Assembly: GCA_000469685.2 (NCBI GenBank)
Contig: LS997563.1
Coordinates: forward strand, 2,175,281 to 2,239,280
Source: Haemonchus contortus
Lineage: Eukaryota; Nematoda; Chromadorea; Rhabditida; Trichostrongylidae
Direction: 5' to 3'
Length of the DNA: 64,000 nt
The notes below the pieces were generated by a model that did no database searches, was not told the DNA's origin, and was given only the letters and a program-made list of their open reading frames with translations. Every line of letters begins with the position of its first letter. The first letter of the stretch is position 1. Below are positions 1 to 12,612 of the stretch, piece by piece. The position numbers were made by a program, and so were the translations under genes.

Positions 1-3000
1 TAGAATTGGGCATTTTCTTCAAGTGTGGTTGAGAATGATCGGGTGCGCGTATAGGGTACGGTAAGTCGGAAGGCTGTACTTTGTCCCAGGCCTGATCACA
101 TAGTCCAGGACCCGGGTACCATTGTTGGAACTGCGGGGGTGGGTAAATCCGATTTTTGCAAATTTCTGAAAAAAACCATGTGGGCGGGGATTTCAGTCGC
201 AAGGGTATATTGGTTTCGCTCCCCAAAAAGATGTAGGAATAGCTCCTGTAATATGAAATTTGCAAAAGAACGGTGGTTCAGTTGGAACCATGAAGAAGGG
301 ACATTATTTTGTGATTAATGGGATATTCACTGGTTTTGTCAAAAGACGTAAGCATGTGTTTAAAGTGCTGTAAGTGCTGTTTTACAACGTCTCGAAGAGC
401 TTGCACATGCGGTTGTTAATGGGTTTTCAATTTTGGGTGATTTGAGGAGAAATCCGCATGTCGGCCCCGATTTTTGCTGACACAATGAATTGCACGGGAA
501 ACGGAGAGAGAGCAAGCGAGCGAGGGAACGATTTTATAATTGAAACAAACCCAACAACTGTTCCCCGTCGTTTTCATTTCACTGTTGAAGACACTTTGAA
601 GAATATGTTTGTTGGAGAAAAGCGTTTCCACTTACCGTTGAATGAATGAACGGAATGATGGCTGACTGAGTGGGGAATGTTTACAGCCGAAAGGAAAGCT
701 GTTCACAATGGACCAATGTAATGCTGTAATGTAGTGGTGATGGTGGTGGTGGTGGTTTCTTAATGACCGAATACGAATTTTTGGGGAGATCAAAGTTCCT
801 TGTTTATGAAGGCATCATTTGAGTCCACTCAATCGGAACAGGGGTCAGAGCGGGCATGGTTCACGGACAGATTGCGCCACCACCATACATGACTTCTTTG
901 CAAGTTCGAGCTCGGACCGCTCCAGTTAGACCCCCTGAGTCGTTCAGATGGTGTCAGATTTGTTTGAGAAATCAAATTTATGATTTCTACTTATTAAAGC
1001 TGCACCACTCGAATCCTTTGTGGGTACGAATGAAATTTGAGTGCACATGATGCGAACCAAAACAGATTGGTTACCGCCTTGTGCTCTTTCCTGTACTGGA
1101 CTCCAGTCACGGATTTTCGGGTTTACTGCTCTTTGGGAAGTTCCTACGCATATGACGTTTCTCAGGTGAGACTCTCGGAAAACGCTATGGTTGCGATTTA
1201 CTTTCTGGGCTAGTGTGGCAGACGTACGTGGGTGGCGGACTGTCATTGTCTTTAAGTAGTTTTTCGCGGAATCTGTTCTGTTTACCTGGTTATTCTTTGT
1301 TTGTTGATCAGTCAATGAACTTGAAATTTGGTGGAGAATGTGCTGCTAAAGACGTACATTGCGATGCCTATAAATCAGGAAGGTTCAGTTAGGCCAAATT
1401 TTTTCCCAGAAGTCCATGGTTGGTATGGAGATCTGGTCTATGTAAGGACTTGGACTTTGGTTGGAGTTCATTCAAACGTTTTTGTGATTCTGAAAGTCCG
1501 TCAAGAACAGGGTTTATGCCAAGTATACGGATTTTCTACTTTATACTATAGAAACGTTGAGATCTGAACGGATGTGGGCGAATTATTGCATGCAAAGTGA
1601 CAAATGTTGGTTTACGGGGCGATTCGGGAGCGCCCATATGTTTTTGCTGTGGCGATCAGTGCATATTGCCGGCCGGACGGGTGTGTTCTTATCAAACGGC
1701 GTTTGCATTGGTGGCGTTTCGTCAGTTTTTGATGTGCGTGTAACAAGACGGATTGCAACGTATGTTGCAATTTTCAGAGAAGCCCTTTGACTACGGCTTA
1801 TTTTCCCAATTGATGGACATTACTGGTAGGGATGTCTGTGGAGAGTAAGTGTGCTAGCCAGCGAAAACTAAAGCAGTGTTGTTTTGTTTACCGCAAAGGT
1901 ATCATGGCTATGAAATTTTTGAGTATAGGCAATGTGGATGGACAGCTGCCTACACCACACCACACACCGCAATACGTCTTGGAAATCTGTCAACATAGTC
2001 AGCCATTAGGATTGTTCAGTAGTAGTGGGGGTGGAGTGTGAAGTACTAGGTCCAAAGGACGTATAGCGTGATCAAGAAAACTTTTAGGAGTCGAAAATGT
2101 TACTTACAGGTAGTAAAGGGCCTTTACGGGTGTAGAGTGGTCGTGCTCCAGGTCTGGAACTTCCCTGATCCCCGAACTCCTGGGCTGGCGCACAAATGAA
2201 AAAATGTGCTTCCAGTCGTCGGTCGAGAAGTGGATGAAGTGAAATGCATGGCGCAATCCCTAATAAATTCGAATGAGCTGCGAGTGGCTATCTTTTTGTC
2301 CGACGGATTTTAGGAAAAGGTGTTGGATGAATCAGGGGTATCCAATCACTATAAATCACGATTCTTTGTAGGATAGTGATGGTTGATGTGTTGGATTTTT
2401 GTGATTCCTAAAAACCACTGATTCAAAGGAATCTGTTTAAAAGCAAAAGAAAACGTAAAGAGAGAACGTTTAATTGATGGAGATTGATTAGCACTTAGCC
2501 CTATTGTAATTCGACTAGTCAATCGAATTACTGAACTTCGATGTCCGGTGCTTATCGAAAAGCTGGATTGGATCGGAAGCTGTTTAGTTCCGTAATTTCT
2601 CTTTGAGATCGAAATTTTGGTTGCTTAACTGTCCATCCCAAGGAAAGCTCTAGTAGTGTCCCATGATCACGGTTGTTCCTGTAAAGGGAAAGATGGAAAG
2701 AAACCAGTTTATTTCGAGAAGTTTGCTTTGGTTCTCGATTTATTCAGTTGAGAGATGACACTGACTGAATTGATTTTCAATCACGAAATGGCCGTGAAAT
2801 CAATTGAGATTTTCAGTCGGGACGGCATGGTCTTCGGGGGAAAGAATGGGAAGTACGAAGAAGATCGGGGAATGGTTCTTGAGATCAGTCAGGCACCGAT
2901 CAGATGTGCCCATAGCTCAGATAGTCTGATTGCCATCATCCTTAGAGCTGTTCAGTTGATCAAGGACTTTCCAGAGTTCCATGTTTCCAGTGTTCAGGTT

Positions 3001-3742
3001 ATGAGAACGTGGTCGCCCAGTTCATGGTCGTTACTGCCCCACGTGATCAGTATTTTGAGTCCAACACGATGTTTAACGGCAGTGAATTAGCATCTGGTGA
3101 AATGGCAGGGTTGGAAAGAGTGAACGAAATGAAGTGGTTTAAAAAAATTCAGAAAAAAAAATTGAAATCGAGCCATTATCGCGAATATTTTTTCTGTCAG
3201 TTTTTTGAGCGCTGCTGTCGGACAGCTAATTATGATTCCGTTCATTTACTACTGATTTTTAATTGATTGGAAAGCTTTCACTCTATGAATACATTCAAGT
3301 CCCCTTTTTTATATTTACTTATTTGGCCAGCATATTACGACGTCATCAACTTGTCATTAATTTTGTTTACTATTTATTTTTGTGCATATAAAAGAGAAAT
3401 ATTCGGCTAGTAAGATTCTGTGGGGAATTCAGAGTAGGTGGATGTACTGGTGTTATCTAAATTTCAAGGCTTTTCCTTTTTTACTTCATATTTATTTAGC
3501 CAGAACTAATCTGCTTGGTGTTTGAATGGCTTTCTAGTTTTTAAAATTTGTAGTGATGCATCGAAGAACCCGTAGTAGTAGGTAATAAATGTGCAGTGAA
3601 TGATTGTTTTCGGTAAAATGGTGTACTAAGTGATATCGCAATATTTCAAAATGTAATCCGCTATATGATCGAATTTGAAAGTTTTTTTTAGTTGTAGTTA
3701 CGAGTGTTTTTGTACTTATGTTATTTTCTGTCTTAATTTCAG
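1..3742. other. No recognisable exon; likely 5' flank or intron of the zinc-finger gene
   Basis: I see no exon here with a believable acceptor, donor and continuous coding sense. The open frames (for example 944-1315 and 2755-3090) have no splice context and no recognisable domain. A GGT microsatellite lies around 732-757. The plus strand is visibly rich in G and T compared with later sequence. The first exon that can be placed starts at 3743 with a spliced, non-ATG residue, so the zinc-finger gene must have earlier exons, here or beyond the window. Confidence 0.5.
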
Positions 3743-6700
3743 CTTCGCCCGCAAAAGAAGCCTGAAGGCTCGCCAGTAAACAACGTGCCGAGCAGTCCAC
3801 AACAAGCCATGAACATGCATCTTGGAGGTAATTGATCAGATAGTAACTATGGAACCTACCTTCTGGTGGGGTAGGGGCTTGCACGCTGCTTCTGCAGCTC
3901 ACCAAAATGATTCTCCCTGGACACTCAAGGGACATGCCTGAGATCACTGCCTGAGACCTCAAGGTGAACTACCTTGTTGGAGGGGTTAGATGCTATCGAA
4001 GGAGATTGGGTCATTACCTCTAACTTGGGGCAAGTTGAGGGTCAGCCAGTATACCCTTAGCTGGACTACGATCGCTTACTTTATCGTAGACGTTATAGCG
4101 CGATCAGTTATCTACTGTATTTATAGCACTTGGTGGTAATTATCAAAGAGCATGTAGTGTTGAACTGAAGGTTGAAAACATTTGCTTGTAATCACGTTGT
4201 ACCCCTTACAAAGGAAGATTGTCACGAGAACTAATCATTGAAAAGTCTCGTGCTTGAACATTTGGAACGAATGTGATCAAATTTTATTGCTACCGTACTT
4301 TGCTATAAATTTTGAGACAAGTGATGGGTCCCTTATCAAAGACAATGGGTAAAATTAGCTCGGGTCAGTGAGAATTTATTCGGTCGAGAACGGGGACGAA
4401 ATGAGTGAACGGCCATACAAGGTTCGGGATCGGATCCCGGCTAGGCTTTTGCTCTAGTCAAGGAAATCCTGATTTTTCTCGTTCGGGCAAAGGCAATTGA
4501 GTGAGTAAGCGGTTTCTAGTGGACGTCACGAAATTACACTACTTCGGCTGATTTTTTCTATCGGGTCAATATTCAAGTAGAGGATGCACCACAACGATAT
4601 CGAGTGCATGGCGCATACTGAACAGTGGAAAACCTGTTTCCTTCGCTATTTGTCTTAGAAGTTAGTGGGTGCTGTTATTTCAATGAATAAATGTTCCAGG
4701 CGCCTTCCCGTTCTCATTGGTGCCGTCGACATCGACAGCATCGTCGCAGGCGTCGGTCATCATGAGTTCCTCAGATTCAGCTCGTGACGATGTAACACCA
4801 CCGGCTGGAAAGAGGATGAAAACCGAAGAGGATGAGGAAAAATCTGCAAGGTAATTACCATTAATGAGTCTTCTTTACCCCATCCAATTGAAAATTTATT
4901 GGACGAATGATATTGGCGTATGGCGGCTACCGTATCCCCATAATACCTCTATTAAATTGTACTTCGACACTGGCCGTGCTCATGGTGTGATTGGTTCTTT
5001 TTAAAATGGTACACTTATTCGATATGTCTCGTTGATTCGAAGAGATTGACAGGCTTTTATGATTAGAAGAAATATTTCGTCTTTGCGGCGCCATAGGACC
5101 AGCCATCAGAGACCAACGATGCATGAGATCGTTACGTTTAGTTGGTAGTGAATAATATGTCAAGAGAAAACGCTTATCAGATTGCTGTGAAAAGCAGTAA
5201 AATAGTAATTTGAAACTGTTCTCTGATGGTGATAAGAGGGGGTTTGAAATTTCAATGCAATGGGCCCACGAAGTGAAGGTATTAAACGAACTGATAAATG
5301 AGCTGATCATTTCAATGCTGCATGACGTAAGCTTGTTCTTTACGGCTTAGACTACTCTGTCCTGGTCCCAATTAAGTGTGGGAATCACAGCATCTGTGGG
5401 GATTCGGTTCACCAAGGGGAAAAGTAGGAAAGGGATTCTTACAATTCTACCGCCGTCCCGTGACCGTCTTAGGCAGGCTGTTTGTAGTGTGATCTAATTA
5501 GGATTCTGTTGGTGCCTAGAAGGGAGAGAACTCACATTTGATTTTTGTTGTTCCGAGCAAGTTTTTGTCTGGGCCAAATATGCGTTGAAACAGGTGGCAT
5601 ATGTTTCTAGATGCTACTGAAAAGCATGGCGTATTCTAGGAAGATCGTGTAGCGCCAACTGCTCGAATTTCCATCGCTACTTATCTGTTTAGTGCAAATG
5701 GATTAAGAAAAGTGCATTTTTGAATAAAGGAAATTCTAGAGTATAAGCCGATTATGAAACGTTGAAATAGCCCATTGAAGTGCCTTGGGTGGCATATTTT
5801 GTGATGTCTCTCAAAGTACTTAATTCGTACGATTACGGTAGGCTTCGTTGTTGTCAAGGGGACGGCCAGTTTAGATTTTTGAAATTTCTTGCAGTTTTTT
5901 TTATCTGAAACGAGGCGCCTTACAGCCACTGCCATACCGAATTATCATCTTAACGTGACTTACATTACTACTTTATTCAACTGGAATCCGTAATAAAACC
6001 CTGTTTGACTCTGATAGCTGATGCAAGCGTTTTAAAATGCTGATAAGAGAGGTCTTTGTTGAGAAAATTTTCAATGATAACGAGGTCAACTGTTTGTGAT
6101 TTGATACACGGAACTATGATTTTTGATTTTAGCCGGACGGAATGAGAAAAGGGTTAACTTGAAATAAAATCAAAGTTTAACCAGTTTCTTACATGGTTAT
6201 GGGTTTCAGAGAAGCTGCTCCCACAACAGCAACATCAACTTTCAAATGTAGTGAATGCGACAAAGCCTTCAAAAGTATGGAATTTCTGGAACATCATAAA
6301 CTTATGCAACATAGCGGATTTTCACAACAGTAAGTTTGTTTTTTCGTATGAATTATTGGAAATTTGACTGCGGCCAGTTTTGATTTGGCATGGCTCGGCC
6401 GTTTCTGTCTCCCACTTCGTCTTCCATATCCCACGAAGTTGTAGAAGAGATGAACTGCGTACAATGTTTTGTACCAATCCAAAATAGAAAAGTCCAAAAA
6501 ATGGAAAAAGAATAGAAATTTTTTCTGGCCGCCGAGCTTGAAAGCAGTTTGTAGCGTATCTTCATAGCAATGATTCCAATAGGGAGAATTAGCATACAAA
6601 ACGTTTTTCTTGCGATGTAGGGCTACTGTAGTTTCGACCAAAACGTGCTTTCTCCAAGCTGGGTTTTGGCCACGCCCCTCAGTTGTGAATGCTTTGTAGC

Positions 6701-9613
6701 TATTCTCAACCAAATTTTGTTTACTCGGTAATTGTATTTGAATCTTCTGCATCTGTTAATAGCACGAGCAAAACTTTTCTCAGTTTCTAATATTGATTTT
6801 CCAGATTACTTACCGGTTTGCTGCCACAAGGCTTTCCATCGTTGCCGTTTATGCTCCCTGGTGGACTGCCACATCAGTTCCAGATGCCTGATATGGATTC
6901 ACTAAATGCAATGAATACGGTAAGTTCGATGTTTCCAGAATGGTAGTACGGTAGTGTGCCGTACTGTAGTTATTGTTCATTATGGTCTGTGATTGATTAA
7001 TGTATTTTTAGCCAAAACAACCGGGTACAGTGAAACGCCAGTACTCGTCTAACGGGAAGAACTATTGCGATTTGTGTAACAAAGAGGTTGGTTTTTGTTT
7101 GTTTGAACTAATAGGAGATTTTTGCTTTGAAAAATCGATTGAGGCGAAAATTATTGATTGATTGGAAATCGTTGCAGGTGTGTAACAAATACTTCTTACG
7201 TACACATATGCTGAAAATGCACGGTATAGTGATCGATGAGAATAAGACTGTGATCGCCAATATTGATACATTGGAGAAGGAGCGTATGGGAACGCTGTCG
7301 TTCAGGTGAGGTTGTGGGTGAAATGTATTCCTCAGGACTGGTCTAGATGATCCGGACCACAGATAGTTATTGATTTATCGATCTGCTCAGGAGCTAGAAT
7401 TTTAGAAATTTCAGATGCGACATCTGTCATACGGAGCACAAATCGCGACATCTGCTTCGACAGCACAAGCAGGACGTTCATGGTGTGGTGCCTTTATCGA
7501 CGCCATCGAATAGGAGTAAGTTTTTTTCTTAAAAATTTAAGGTTCACTTTCAATTATATAAAATAGGAGGATGGTTCAGTGGGTGATGCTATTTCCTGAA
7601 GCTAACACTGCACATGAGATCAGTTTTCGCTCTCGGCAAATGAGCCTACGTAGATTTCCGCTCTGACGTTAGTTGATTGGATCCAGGTTCACAAATTAGT
7701 AGGCGTTCATGGCGTGAAGCGCGGCTGTGTCCATCAAAATGGGTGTCTAACATAAGCAAACGTACCCTCCCATAGGGCTTAATTGATTTATTATTATTAC
7801 CTGTCTGAACTTTTCCGATTTTCAGAGCCATCCACAATGTCATCTCCAGCGATTGGCGGTGGCAGCGGTTCCATCAGTGGTGATGAGAAGCTTGAAAAAT
7901 GCCCACTGTGCGAGCGGCGTATGCCAGCTTCGAATCTCACCTCTCATATCCAAAATGAACATACCGGAGGTGGTGGGATGTCGATGACCCAGGCTCCACC
8001 AGCGTCGCCCACGTTGGAATGCAAGTTCTGCCCGACAACGTTCAAAGATCAAATGGAATTGCATCTTCATCAAATTAATCAACATACCGTCGAACTGTTG
8101 CAACAATCACAGCACACCGACACCGCAAAAAGTAAGTGGGCAGGTGTTTTCATTTTCAAAGAAGATCCTCTGCGGAAAAATTGTGAATTTCGGTGATATT
8201 CGTGTCTTTAGAATCATCTGAGACGCCCACAGCAGTGTTGCGATGTCGACGATGTCAGTATTCGACACGTGACTCAAGGAACTTGGAGATGCACGTGGAA
8301 CGGCACGAACGAATGAACGAAGCAACACGGGAATCCGGCACTGACCTCACCAGCGACGCAGCTCTTCGAGCGACCACCGAAGCGGCTCTGAAGATGATGG
8401 TGGCCAATCAGGTTGGTGATAAACGGAAGAAACGAGGGAAACATGAGCTTTATCCCAAATCGCATGGAACTAAATAGTATATTCCATTGATTCCATATTG
8501 GGAATGGCATGGTCTAGCTTACTTGTCTTTGATGGGCTATTGCAATAGATCCTTCTAACCAGTAGGGGACAAGGTGAGGCGCGCTTGGTCCGGCAAAAGT
8601 TTGTGATGTCTTGTAGGTACTACTATTTAAATACCTTCGAAAGGGGATAACAAACTGTAGTGCTTCTAAAAGATGTACTAGTTTAACTGGTCTCCTGGAA
8701 GAGCGCCAGGATAGCATGATTTCCAGAGATTCAAGGCGATACTTTAGGTAAATGTAACCGTACCTATTCCAATTTTAGAAGTTCTGTTTGAGCGTAAGCT
8801 TTTTATCGACATCTATCAAATTCGTGTTTTTGCACAAGGGTAATAGGTCATGATTAGTCAGGAAGTATTGGGCCTTTCAAGTTGGACGCTCACAAAATTG
8901 TAGTTTATTCGTGGCAAATATCCCTTTTCGGGTATTGAATTTTGAGGAGACAAAACCAGTAGTTAGTTTAAGAAAACCCATAATACACCAGGTGTTTCAT
9001 TGATTGAAAGGGCCCTTTTTGAGGAGAGCATTCATTGCCGGCGCACTCAGGGATTCTATAATTTTACAATGTTTAGGGTGTCTTACCATTTATTTGAGGT
9101 CAGTTTATTTTCAGCTCGATACGGATACTGTGAAATGCTCTTTGTGTGACGCCAGATGTCCGGATGAGGCTACTCTTGAGGCTCATGCGGCCGTTGCTCA
9201 CAATGGTCTGAATTTGACAGTTAGGAAGGAGAAGAAGGAGGAAAATGATGTCGAAACGGAAAAAATCGCCAACGAGCGAAATAGTCACACGGTTAGTGAG
9301 GAACTTATATCTTTTCCCAGGTGTACTGTATGGATGTAGGCGGCTTCAAGACATAATCGCCTTATTTCAGAGCGGCTCAATGTCACCGTCAGGCGAGTCG
9401 CTGCCTGAGGGCTTTGGCAAGCCGGACAGTGGATCATGCGATGAGAAGCATGTGATGCAGTCGTTCGTACTGCGTTGTACAGCGGATGCATCGGGTGCAT
9501 TCCTGTCGGAGATGATCGCCCATCTGCCCGTCCGAACGCTACTCTCACAACCGACGCGGGTCTCATTCGAGTTGGTACCACATCAGGTATCCGGTGACTC
9601 GAATCCGTTCTGA
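3743..9613 (+). CDS. C2H2 zinc-finger protein, seven fingers, 5' end missing
   Basis: Eleven exons join in phase: 3743-3827, 4700-4850, 6210-6329, 6805-6919, 7012-7086, 7178-7305, 7415-7515, 7826-8131, 8212-8411, 9115-9291 and 9371-9613 (TGA at 9611). Together they give 566 residues without a start codon. Seven C2H2 fingers (C-x2-C-x11/12-H-x3/4-H) lie near residues 92, 176, 226, 284, 324, 372 and 435; the second is split by the intron at 7087-7177. A Ser/Thr/Pro-rich N-terminus with an acidic stretch (KTEEDEE) precedes them, and a finger-free tail of about 80 residues follows. Linkers are long and not of the TGEKP type, so this is not a tandem KRAB-like array. The role is probably nuclear DNA or RNA binding, inferred from the fingers. 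I cannot name an orthologue. Introns end in TTTTCAG-like acceptors and start with GTAAGT-like donors, which supports the model. Confidence 0.9.
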
Positions 9614-10935
9614 AATGCTGCTGGTGGCGTACTCAGAGAAACCTCACATCATCACATCACGTCTAAAGTCTTCCAGAGATCTTTCGGCCCCTCATCCTCC
9701 TCACCCCTTTCCCCGCCAAGGCGCGTGCAATAGGGCTGTGTCCCTCCTACCTGAAACGAGTATCTTCCCAGAAATCCTCATACTGATTGATTAATTGATT
9801 GATTGATTGATTTTATCCATATCTACCCCGTTTCGTCGTCGTCGTCGTCGTCGTTAGTGTGTGTGTCTCTCTCTCATGCGCTCTGTCGTGCTTACTATGT
9901 ATGGTGCTTTGTTGTTGTTGTTGTTGTCTAGAAAAAGAGGTGTTGTTCTGTGTATCTGGCCGTGGCAGATACTATAATGACCTGTATATTTGTTTCATAT
10001 GTAGACGACGCCGAGCCATAGCATGTGTCCAAGTAGGTTTCATGGCCAAAGAACGTTCCTTTCGTCGTTTCCTTTTTTCTCTGAATAGGTAATTGCTAGT
10101 AATACTAACGAGAATGAGTGGGCGAGAGAGAAAGCCATAAATTCCTTCTTTTTTGTCCCTTGTCGAGCAGATCCTGCCATAAGTGGTGTTTATAGTGCGC
10201 GTTGTGTAATCGTATCATCAAATTTAACCTCAACTAGTTATCATTGTCAGTTGATGCTGTCATTAAGTAAGAGACGTGTTAGGAATAGATAGCATATCGC
10301 TTGTGCACCACTCGTTACTACCCATATAGAAAAGGTGCCAGGTTTACAGAATGATCTTAGATTAAGCCTCCACTACACTGAAGCGAACCTTGCCCCTCCT
10401 CTTCCCTCATGTCTGACCCCGCCCCTCATCAACATCGTTTGTTTTGGCCAGAATTATGCTTTTGTCCCCATTTTCACCATGTCTCCTCTTCCTCTATCTC
10501 GTCCTCCTCGTTCTTATCGTCCTTTCCGCATATATAGCTTTGCGTTGTCGCTGTACTCCTCTCTCCCCACTTCAACGTGGTTTCGCTTATTTATTGATTT
10601 ATTGATTGATTTCTGTGTTCCTGTGTAGATATTTTTTTAAAGATTGGCTCGCAAAATGTTACAATGTCACGCTCGTTCTAAGACAACCCTTATCATAATT
10701 GTCACCATTTCTCTAATCAGGATATCAAAGTAAATGGCGTGCGATTCCTCCCCCTAGCGCACGCTCCGCCCACCTGTCCACCCAGGCAGAGCCTATTTGA
10801 TGATGCTTCTTTACTCATCGTTTCAACACCGAAATGTGTCTGTCTTGACTCCATTCATAGCGTGGCTATTTATTTTTTACGTATATTTGTAATGTTTTTA
10901 TGTCAATATTACAATAAATTGTCTATTGGACTAGC
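9614..10935 (+). other. Probable long 3' UTR of the zinc-finger gene
   Basis: T-rich sequence follows the TGA with no coding sense. It contains simple repeats: (GATT)n at 9784-9813, (GTC)n at 9834-9855 and (TTG)n at 9909-9927. The first AATAAA that I find is at 10913-10918, which would make the UTR about 1.3 kb. That is long for a nematode, but regulators often have long UTRs. Confidence 0.5.
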
Positions 10936-12600
10936 TGTTTAGTGGCAGTAGCAGAAATAATGTTGGCGTAGTTTCGCCTGACATACTGGAGATGTCCAAA
11001 ATATTGCGGGTAGAGAACGAATTCCCATTGAAGTTGTTTCAGGTTCAACGCTTTTAAAATGCGCGCGAGTTCTATCTCTGCCCACTTTTTGAGCAGCTGC
11101 CTGGAGGGAGTGGTTCCCCACAGATTTTTGAAGCTCCTTCCCGATAGCCGACACAAAACTGTCATACTCTCCGGATTATTTGATGGAAGTGGTCCACAGC
11201 TTCACAGCTTCATTTGTAACAATCTCGGGCAAATACAGTAAGTCTATAGATTCGTGAACTTTACCCACATATATTCCCGTTACTCTTACCGAGACCTATG
11301 CCACGATCAGGTAGTCTATGAGTACCGTACCTGTCAAAATGTGGTCTGTTTGGAAAATCGATACTGAATACCACTATTTCAAAATATGAAGAAAATCAAT
11401 AACCCGTGTTACTATATCCTAGGAATACGATTTTCACCCAATATGATTGGTGTAACTTATTGGGAAATAGAGTTTAGTAGTAATTTTCAATACTTTTTGG
11501 CGCAAATCGATTCCGTTTCTGGGATGCGCCCAGCATTTAACGGCCACTGAGAATTGAAGCCTTCCAGAAGCTTTCGTAGCTGGAACAATTACTCCTCTGG
11601 CCAGCTGAAGTGCAAGTTGGTGTCTTCATTCTCACAGGCTGATTGACGTGAACGTGAGTGATGAATCGATACCGAGAAAGATGAAAGGGCTTGGTTGATA
11701 TAACCCCTGGATTGGAGTGTGATGAAGTTGATCGAAATTGTCGCGTCGCGGCGAGAGGCACGCCGCTCGCGAACGAATGTAGCAGAATGCAGCAGCAGGC
11801 AAGAAAATTAAAAACAAAGGAACTAACCGTGGAATCTTCCCTAGAATAATGATCGTATATCGTTTAAGCTGTATGAAGAACGGTTAAGCAGTAATAACGG
11901 TCGATTACACAAAACCGATCTTACTGCCCGTCTCCCCGTGAATTATGTTTATGCGCCACTTAACATTAGTACTAAGTTTGCCTGATTGTGAACTGGGTTT
12001 TTAAGCAATCGTGCATCATAGCACTATGCACCATATTATGAGCTTTATCCTGTCCTGGTTATTCTGGAATGTATACCAAAATTCATGGGAGCAATTTATA
12101 ACAGACATCCGATAATCAAAGTCGTGTCGAGACGAGGCAACAATACCAGTACGAATTTATTTACAACCTCATCGACAAGTATTCGGGGAATTCTGAAGGG
12201 AATGGCCGTTTGCAAGCCAGACGCCAGAACTTTAATTTGCTGCGATTATCCTCGAAAATTGGCGACAATCACTAAACAGACAGAACGACGCGGTAGAATG
12301 GCTATATAGTCTGTTCTGGACGTCTCCGGGAATGCCGATAAGCGATCTTGAAAAGGTGATCCCGCTCACTCTCTATTTCACTGTTTTTCATTCTTGAAAC
12401 ACTATATACTGTTTATTACATTTTGGATGAGTTTCGAAAAATGTAGTGGGGAGTACCGCCTTTTTCCACGATGTATCCCTTTGATGTTTTTTTGTCTTCT
12501 GGAGGACTTTATGTTTTTAGTGGTATACCATAATGGAAGCAATTAGGAATTGTTTGTACATTTGTCACCTGTTACGATTATACCAAATTTTATCCTTCAG
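10936..12600. other. Intergenic stretch with one dispersed repeat
   Basis: No exon is supported here. The interval 11690-11905 is the reverse complement of sequence at 42515-42680 (shared core: poly-purine tract, CAGCAG, CGCGTCGCGGCG), so it is a dispersed repeat. The minus-strand open frame 10923-11165 has no recognisable domain. The last bases, tatccttcag, form the splice acceptor of the next gene. Confidence 0.5.
11690..11905 (-). repeat. Dispersed repeat family 1 (copy a)
   Basis: The reverse complement matches 42515-42680 over about 170 bp. The match includes a GC-rich core around the CGCCGCGACGCGACA motif, the CTGCTGCATTCTGCTAC motif and the flanking CTTCATACAGCT. No open frame is conserved between the two copies, so this is probably non-coding transposon sequence. 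Confidence 0.65.
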
Positions 12601-12612
12601 AAATGGACCGGT

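Noticed and set aside
4421..4445. B-box-like GGGATCGGATCCCGG as a tRNA gene
   Set aside because: No A box, anticodon stem or acceptor stem can be drawn around it. The same holds for 30880-30925 and 33130-33160.
12085..12309. A 74-codon frame just upstream of the ACBP gene
   Set aside because: It has no splice connection to 12601, no signal peptide and no domain.
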